Assembly (NCBI GenBank): GCA_003449195.1
Contig: DMID01000261.1
Location: 672 to 9,407 of the forward strand
DNA from: Lysobacteraceae bacterium
GTDB taxonomy: Bacteria; Pseudomonadota; Gammaproteobacteria; Xanthomonadales; Xanthomonadaceae
Length of the DNA stretch: 8,736 nucleotides
Direction of reading: 5' to 3'
The translations under genes and the position numbers were made by a program. The notes under the pieces are model-generated. The model saw nothing but the letters and a program-made list of their open reading frames with translations. It searched no databases and was not told the DNA's origin. Positions 5,492 through 8,736 of the stretch are shown piece after piece (within the stretch, counting starts at the first letter, position 1; each line of letters opens with the position of its first letter).

Positions 5492-5551
5492 TTCTAACGC
5501 CTGAACTAAGCCGCGCCGCGAAGCGGCGTCGGCTTGAGTGAATGGTTATGC
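5492..5551 (-). repeat. attC site of cassette 2
   Basis: A 60-base attC with core complementary to GTTAGAA (5492-5498) and inverse core gttatgc at 5545-5551, exactly complementary to the first bases of cassette 2 (5839-5845). The inner stem gccgcgccgc / gcggcgtcggc is essentially identical to that of attC4. Confidence 0.95.
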
Positions 5552-5694
5552 GGCAACGTAACAGAAAGCGCGGTGCAGGGCGGCGCGGGAACAACCCGAA
5601 CAAGCCTCACCGAAGCCGCAGCGCCTGGGTCACGCCGGCCCGGCCGCGTCCCACACGCCGAACGGAGCGACTGCCCGAGCTTTCCGATGGCCAT
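5506..5694 (-). CDS. Doubtful 62-aa ORF in cassette 2
   Basis: Cassette 2 has about 287 bases between its attC boundaries and is GC-rich, with overlapping open frames on both strands, none with recognisable protein character. The best-supported start is the ATG at 5694, which has AAGGAG five bases upstream. It gives a 62-residue Arg/Ala/Pro-rich peptide beginning MAIGKLGQSLRSACG. Its last 15 or so residues (HNHSLKPTPLRGAA) are simply the translation of the attC, a common artefact in integron annotation. An alternative minus-strand frame starts at 5842, right at the cassette edge. I think a non-coding or regulatory cassette is at least as likely as a gene. Confidence 0.22.
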   Translation of the reverse strand: MAIGKLGQSLRSACGTRPGRRDPGAAASVRLVRVVPAPPCTALSVTLPHNHSLKPTPLRGAA

Positions 5695-5838
5695 GCACTC
5701 TCCTTGTGTCCGAAGCCGAACCGCGACAGCCCACCCCGGCGTGCCGCCGCAAACCTGCCGAAGCAACGCCCTGAAACGGAAAGGTGCGGCACGATGCCGG
5801 TATGCCGTGACGCCAAATGAAACAAAAGCCCCACTGCC

Positions 5839-5898
5839 GCATAACGCCTGAATTAAGCCGACGGGCGAAGCCCGTTCGGCTTGAATGAATTGTTAGGC
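5839..5898 (-). repeat. attC site of cassette 1
   Basis: A 60-base attC. The core is complementary to GTTATGC (5839-5845) and the inverse core gttaggc is at 5892-5898, matching the first bases of cassette 1 at the attI junction (6287-6293). The inner stem gccgacgggc / gcccgttcggc is near perfect but differs in sequence from those of attC2 and attC4, with compensating changes in both arms. This supports selection for structure. Confidence 0.95.
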
Positions 5899-6273
5899 CT
5901 TTGTGCGCAAAAGCTTGAAGGCCTTATTGGCGAGTGACTTGTAGTGCTTGTCATCACCCTTTGTCACGTGTATCTGGTGAACTGTGAAACCTTTCCTGTT
6001 GAGGATGCTCTCTACTAGCGCAAGCTTAGATGCCCCCTCCAAAGCCGGGCGAGCAGCAAGAACGAGGAGATCAAGGTGCGCGTATGCCTCGATTCGCTCT
6101 TTTGCGTCTCGCCCAGACTCCTCAAAGCTCTGTGAAAGTACACAGCCATCTTTTCCGTCTAACGTAAACAGGCGCGCCTTGTATGAGATGCCAAGCAAAG
6201 GTTTGAGGAAACCATTGATGGTACGGCTTTTGCCGGAAAAGTGGCTTCCAACGAAAATGACTGCAAGCTTCAT
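5893..6273 (-). CDS. Small P-loop NTPase-like protein of unknown function (cassette 1)
   Basis: A 126-residue soluble protein starting MKLAVIFVGSHFSGKSRT. A hydrophobic strand runs into a Walker A motif, GSHFSGKS (9-16), with Lys15 and Ser16 as nucleotide-binding residues. A second hydrophobic strand, LDLLVLAARP (67-76), lies where a Walker B strand is expected but lacks an obvious acidic end. FTLDGKDGCVLSQSFEESG (36-54) follows the first helix. It is shorter than typical nucleotide kinases or zeta toxins, and I do not recognise the family. The ATG at 6273 is preceded by GGAGA at proper spacing. The stop TAA lies in the attC inverse core, so the gene fills its cassette. As the attI-proximal gene it is the most recently inserted cassette and should be the best expressed from Pc, about 40 bases upstream. 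Confidence 0.75.
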   Translation of the reverse strand: MKLAVIFVGSHFSGKSRTINGFLKPLLGISYKARLFTLDGKDGCVLSQSFEESGRDAKERIEAYAHLDLLVLAARPALEGASKLALVESILNRKGFTVHQIHVTKGDDKHYKSLANKAFKLLRTKA

Positions 6274-6286
6274 TATCTCTCCAAAG

Positions 6287-6360
6287 GCCTAACTACCAGT
6301 AGACCCCTAGTCGGGGCATAGCCGCAGTCTCGGTCAGTGTCAACGCTGCGTCAACGGGGA
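6287..6360 (-). other. attI recombination site region
   Basis: The junction of cassette 1 with the integron platform is at 6292/6293: GCCTAAC (6287-6293) is the complement of core GTTAGGC, matching the inverse core of attC1. Platform-side sequence follows. It contains a small palindrome CTAC-CA-GTAG (6293-6302) and two direct copies of gtcaac at 6339-6344 and 6350-6355, 11 bases apart on one helix face. These resemble the extra integrase-binding direct repeats of other attI sites. The right-hand limit is a guess. Confidence 0.75.
6315..6343 (-). promoter_or_regulatory. Candidate cassette promoter Pc
   Basis: Reading leftward into the cassettes, a consensus -35 TTGACA (6338-6343) is followed by a 17-base spacer and a -10-like TATGCC (6315-6320, only TAT matching). 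Transcription would begin near 6308, about 35 bases before the first cassette gene. The -35 lies in one of the gtcaac direct repeats, so integrase binding could compete with transcription. The -10 match is weak; the spacing and the perfect -35 carry the call. Confidence 0.5.
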
Positions 6361-6400
6361 GATTCCCGACCCGGATCAGCGGGTTGCATGAGTATCGCCT

Positions 6401-6437
6401 CGGCATGATGCCGTCGAGCATGGGAAAAAGACGGCAT
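6401..6437. promoter_or_regulatory. Inverted repeats upstream of intI, candidate operator or mRNA stem
   Basis: CGGCAT-G-ATGCCG (6401-6413) is a perfect palindrome, and ATGCCGTC (6408-6415) also pairs perfectly with GACGGCAT (6430-6437) across a 14-base loop. The last arm ends three bases before the AGGTGGTG ribosome-binding site of intI (6440-6447). Three half-sites in 37 bases suggest an operator, or alternative hairpins controlling integrase translation. I see no match to the LexA box known to control several integrase genes, and no clear -10/-35 pair for intI. Confidence 0.4.
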
Positions 6438-6449
6438 GCAGGTGGTGAT

Positions 6450-7463
6450 ATGTCTTATGACGGCGAGCAGGCCGTGTTATCCGGAGGCATTGCGCGGGGC
6501 TCTTCGCCGCGCTTGCTGGATCAGGTCCGGGCGCGGATGCGCCTGCGGCATTACAGTTTGCGGACCGAGCAGGCGTATCTGTACTGGATCCGCCGGTATA
6601 TCCGCTCGAATCTTCCGCATCACCCGCGTGAACTTGACGGGGCGGCGGTTGAGGCGTTCCTCACGCGTCTGGCCGTGCGCGACCACGTGGCGGCGAGTAC
6701 CCAGAACCAGGCCTTGTCGGCGCTGTTGTTCCTGTACCGGGAGGTATTGGGTGTCGAACTGGCATGGATGGAGAGCGTGGTGCGGGCCAAGCGGCCGCAG
6801 CGTCTGCCTGTGGTGCTGTCGCGGCAGCAGGTAACGGACTTGCTGGCGCGCCTGTCCGGCCGCGAAGCGCTGATGGCGGGCCTGCTCTACGGCAGCGGTT
6901 TGCGCCTGATGGAATGCCTGCGGCTGCGGCTGCGGGTGAAGGACGTGGACGTGCAACGCTCGGAACTCACGGTGCGCTCGGGCAAGGGCAACAAGGACCG
7001 GATGACGGTCTTGCCCGAAGCCTTGAAGGCCGGCTTGTTGCGACAGATCGCCGACGTGCGGGTGCTGCACGACAGCGATCTGGCGGCCGGTTTCGGGCGT
7101 GTGCATCTGCCGCATGCGCTGGCGCGCAAATATCCGAATGCCGCGGCCGAAATGGGTTGGCAGTACGTGTTTCCCGCCACGCGCACCTCGGTCGATCCGC
7201 TGGACGGCATCCGCAAGCGCCACCATCTGGACGAAAAAGTGTTGCAGGCAGCCGTGCGCCGGGCCGCACAGGCCATCGGCATCGACAAACCGGTCACGCC
7301 GCACACGTTGCGACATTGCTTTGCCACGCATCTGCTCGAGGCCGGCGCGGACATCCGCACCGTGCAGGAGCTTCTCGGCCACAAGGATGTGGCCACCACG
7401 CAGATCTATACCCATGTACTCAATCGCGGTGCGCGCGGCGTGCTCAGCCCGCTGGACCGCTGA
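6450..7463 (+). CDS. intI: Integron integrase IntI (tyrosine recombinase)
   Basis: Site-specific tyrosine recombinase that inserts cassettes at attI and excises them at attC by acting on folded single strands. It is 337 residues from the chosen ATG, normal for IntI. An N-terminal SAM-like core-binding domain covers about 20-105. The catalytic domain shows Arg152 (GSGLR), Lys179 (GKGNKDR), His285 and Arg288 (HTLRH), His311 (LLGHKD) and the nucleophile Tyr320 (IYTHV), all present. The insert that distinguishes IntI from XerC/D is visible at about 214-243 (RVHLPHALARKYPNAA, then WQYVFPA). An upstream TTG at 6384 keeps the frame open, but ATG at 6450 has a clear AGGTGGTG ribosome-binding site and the right length. 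It diverges from the cassettes and converges on zapE with a 49-base gap lacking an obvious terminator. It appears intact and active. Confidence 0.97.
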   Translation: MSYDGEQAVLSGGIARGSSPRLLDQVRARMRLRHYSLRTEQAYLYWIRRYIRSNLPHHPRELDGAAVEAFLTRLAVRDHVAASTQNQALSALLFLYREVLGVELAWMESVVRAKRPQRLPVVLSRQQVTDLLARLSGREALMAGLLYGSGLRLMECLRLRLRVKDVDVQRSELTVRSGKGNKDRMTVLPEALKAGLLRQIADVRVLHDSDLAAGFGRVHLPHALARKYPNAAAEMGWQYVFPATRTSVDPLDGIRKRHHLDEKVLQAAVRRAAQAIGIDKPVTPHTLRHCFATHLLEAGADIRTVQELLGHKDVATTQIYTHVLNRGARGVLSPLDR

Positions 7464-7512
7464 ATGCGCCGTGTGCGGCCGGCCTGTCCCCGACGCTGGC
7501 CCGTTCGGCCCT

Positions 7513-8649
7513 TCAGCCCGTGGCGGGCGGCGGGCCCGCCGTGCCATCGGCCCGGTGCGGCGTGGTCAGGTATTCGGTGCTCTGCATCTCGATCAGGCGC
7601 GAGGCGGTACGCTCGAATGCGCCCTGCAGGCGCTGGCCCGAATACAGCAGCGGCGGCGGGTCCTGCGCGGTCACCACCAGGTGCACGTGCTGGTCGTAGA
7701 CCTCGTCGATCAGGTTGACGAAGCGGCGCGCGGCGTCCTCGTTCATCCGGTCGAAGTGCGGCACGCCGCCCACCAGCAAGGTGTGGAAGCGCTTGGCCAG
7801 CTCGATGTAGTCGCTCGGCCCGCGCGGGCCTTCGCACACGCCGGCGAAATCGAACCACGCGATGCCTTCGCCCATGGCCCGGTACGGGATCGGGCGCGAT
7901 TCGATCTCGATGTTGCCCGCCTGCGCCGTCGCGCCGCCGGTGAGTTCGCCCCATCGCCCTGCCAGCCACGCATCGTCCTGCCCGTCCAGCGGTGCGCGGT
8001 ACACCGGCGAGCGGGTCAGCGCGCGCATGCGGTAGTCCTCGGTGCCTTCGGCGTAGAGCACGTGGCAGTGCGCCTGCAGCAGGGTGATGGCCGGGAGGAA
8101 ACTCTCGCGCTGCAGGCCGTGCAGATAGAGGTTTTCCGGCGCGGTGTTGGAGGTGGTGACCAGGGTGACGCCTTCGGCGAACAGACGCTCCAGCAGGCGC
8201 GCCAGCAGCATCGCGTCGCCGATGTCGGTGACGAAGAACTCGTCCAGCACCAGTACGCGCAGCTTGTCGCGCCATTCGCGCGCAATCTTCGCCAGCGGGT
8301 CGCTCTGCCCTGCGTGCCCGCGCAAGCGCTCGTTGATCTCGCGCATGAAGCGGTGGAAATGCGTGCGCTGCTTCTGCGCGATGGGCAGGTGCTCGTAGAA
8401 CAGGTCCACGAGGAAGGTCTTGCCGCGGCCGACGCCGCCCCAGAAGTACAGGCCGGGCACCGGGTCGGGCTTTTTCCACATGGCCGAAAAGCGGTCCAGC
8501 CAGCCGTCCTGCGCCGAATCGAGCAGGGCCGCGTGAATGCGGTCCAGTTCGGCCAGCGCGGCATGCTGGGCCGGATCGTCGCGCCACTGCCCGGCAGCGA
8601 CGCCGGCCGCATAGGCCTGCGAAGGAGAAAGCATGTTGTCCGCGCTCAT
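7513..8649 (-). CDS. zapE: Cell-division ATPase ZapE (AFG1-like)
   Basis: A 378-residue AAA-type ATPase of the AFG1/ZapE family. In E. coli it acts at the constricting division ring, destabilises FtsZ polymers in an ATP-dependent way, and matters under stress and low oxygen. Hallmarks are LYFWGGVGRGKTFLVDLFY (67-85) with Walker A Lys77 and Thr78, HFHRFM (97-102), Walker B VLVLDEFFVTD (132-142) with Asp136 and Glu137, and the sensor strand LVTTSN (163-168). These are followed by NLYLHGLQRESFLPAI, DYR, and a C-terminal GAFERTASRLIEMQS with arginines near the nucleotide. The length is typical. ATG at 8649 is chosen because GAGGA lies about 9 bases upstream; a second ATG five codons later has no such site. 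Flanking GC content is high, so this is the chromosomal backbone on the integrase side of the integron. The 87 bases to its right hold nothing I can call. Confidence 0.95.
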   Translation of the reverse strand: MSADNMLSPSQAYAAGVAAGQWRDDPAQHAALAELDRIHAALLDSAQDGWLDRFSAMWKKPDPVPGLYFWGGVGRGKTFLVDLFYEHLPIAQKQRTHFHRFMREINERLRGHAGQSDPLAKIAREWRDKLRVLVLDEFFVTDIGDAMLLARLLERLFAEGVTLVTTSNTAPENLYLHGLQRESFLPAITLLQAHCHVLYAEGTEDYRMRALTRSPVYRAPLDGQDDAWLAGRWGELTGGATAQAGNIEIESRPIPYRAMGEGIAWFDFAGVCEGPRGPSDYIELAKRFHTLLVGGVPHFDRMNEDAARRFVNLIDEVYDQHVHLVVTAQDPPPLLYSGQRLQGAFERTASRLIEMQSTEYLTTPHRADGTAGPPPATG

Positions 8650-8736
8650 GACGCGCGGTCCTCAGTGTTGCCGCAGGCTCCGGCATGGCGACGTGACGGA
8701 CGCGCGCGCAGGCTGGCGTGCGCAGGCCATGCCGCG

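Larger units (their letters stand above)
2234..7463. mobile_element. Chromosomal integron: intI, attI and six gene cassettes
   Basis: An integrase gene on the plus strand diverges from a run of minus-strand cassettes, each ending in an attC site, with attI between: the canonical integron layout. The inferred cassette limits are 5845-6292 (cassette 1), 5498-5844 (2), 4723-5497 (3), 3183-4722 (4), 2853-3182 (5) and about 2234-2852 (6). For cassettes 1-5 the inverse core of each attC is the exact complement of that cassette's first bases: GTTAGGC, GTTATGC, GTTAGAA, GTTAGAC and GTTAGGC. This is expected for true cassettes and confirms the boundaries. The cassettes are mostly richer in A+T than the flanking chromosome. 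No transposon ends, resistance genes or sul/qac conserved segment are visible, so it is a sedentary chromosomal integron rather than a class 1 mobile one. It is bounded by DUF1653 and zapE. Confidence 0.93.

Noticed and set aside
5534..5851. Plus-strand open frames of 92 and 105 codons across cassette 2
   Set aside because: They run antisense to cassette orientation, cross attC sites at both ends and have the composition of GC-rich non-coding sequence.
2847..5898. Regularly recurring ~60-base repeats that could suggest a CRISPR array
   Set aside because: They are attC sites: internally palindromic, hundreds of bases apart, flanking genes, and each with an inverse core matching its own cassette.
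5845..6292. Calling the P-loop gene a zeta toxin or a specific nucleotide kinase
   Set aside because: Only Walker A is clear; the length and the missing Walker B acid do not support a named family.
7464..7512. Possible bidirectional terminator between intI and zapE
   Set aside because: Only a short GGCCGGCC palindrome is present, without a stable stem-loop followed by a T-run.
6477..7547. Long minus-strand frame (356 codons) opposite intI
   Set aside because: It is a shadow of the intI reading frame in high-GC DNA with no recognisable protein motif, and intI itself is certain.
7406..8686. Minus-strand 426-codon frame overlapping zapE
   Set aside because: It is an Arg/Ala/Pro-rich out-of-frame shadow; the zapE frame carries all ATPase motifs.

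Overview
This window looks like a high-GC gammaproteobacterial chromosome, most likely Xanthomonadaceae or Rhodanobacteraceae. The clues are the GC-rich housekeeping genes at both ends and an integron whose 60-base attC sites resemble those I recall from Xanthomonas-type chromosomal integrons. The placement is an inference. There are no rRNA or tRNA genes to confirm it.

Left flank (1-2223). A minus-strand operon encodes a MarR regulator, a DUF1656/AaeX small membrane protein and an AaeA/EmrA-type membrane fusion protein that runs off the left edge. This is the usual layout of an aromatic-acid efflux pump, whose permease would lie outside the window. Divergently on the plus strand are folE (GTP cyclohydrolase I) and a DUF1653 gene, probably co-transcribed.

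Centre (2234-7463). A complete integron lies between DUF1653 and zapE. The integrase gene intI is on the plus strand at 6450-7463 with all catalytic residues present. An attI region with a candidate cassette promoter (Pc) lies upstream of it. Six cassettes run leftward on the minus strand, visibly richer in A+T than the flanks except cassette 2. From attI outward they are: (1) a 126-aa P-loop protein; (2) a GC-rich cassette without a convincing gene; (3) a 226-aa stand-alone caspase/CHAT-like protein with a His-Cys dyad; (4) a two-gene unit matching the Kiwa anti-phage system (kwaA membrane protein, kwaB DUF4868); (5) a 71-aa two-helix membrane protein; (6) a 179-aa four-helix membrane protein. 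In cassettes 1-5 the inverse core of the attC is exactly complementary to the first bases of the same cassette, which independently confirms the boundaries. The attC of cassette 6 is degenerate and has lost its outer core site, so the array end appears locked.

Right flank (7513-8736). zapE, an AFG1-type ATPase linked to cell division, is on the minus strand and convergent with intI.

The most interesting biology is that this short array carries at least one recognisable defence system (Kiwa-like) plus a solitary caspase-like protein and a small P-loop protein of unknown function. It may act as a small defence-gene store driven from Pc in attI.
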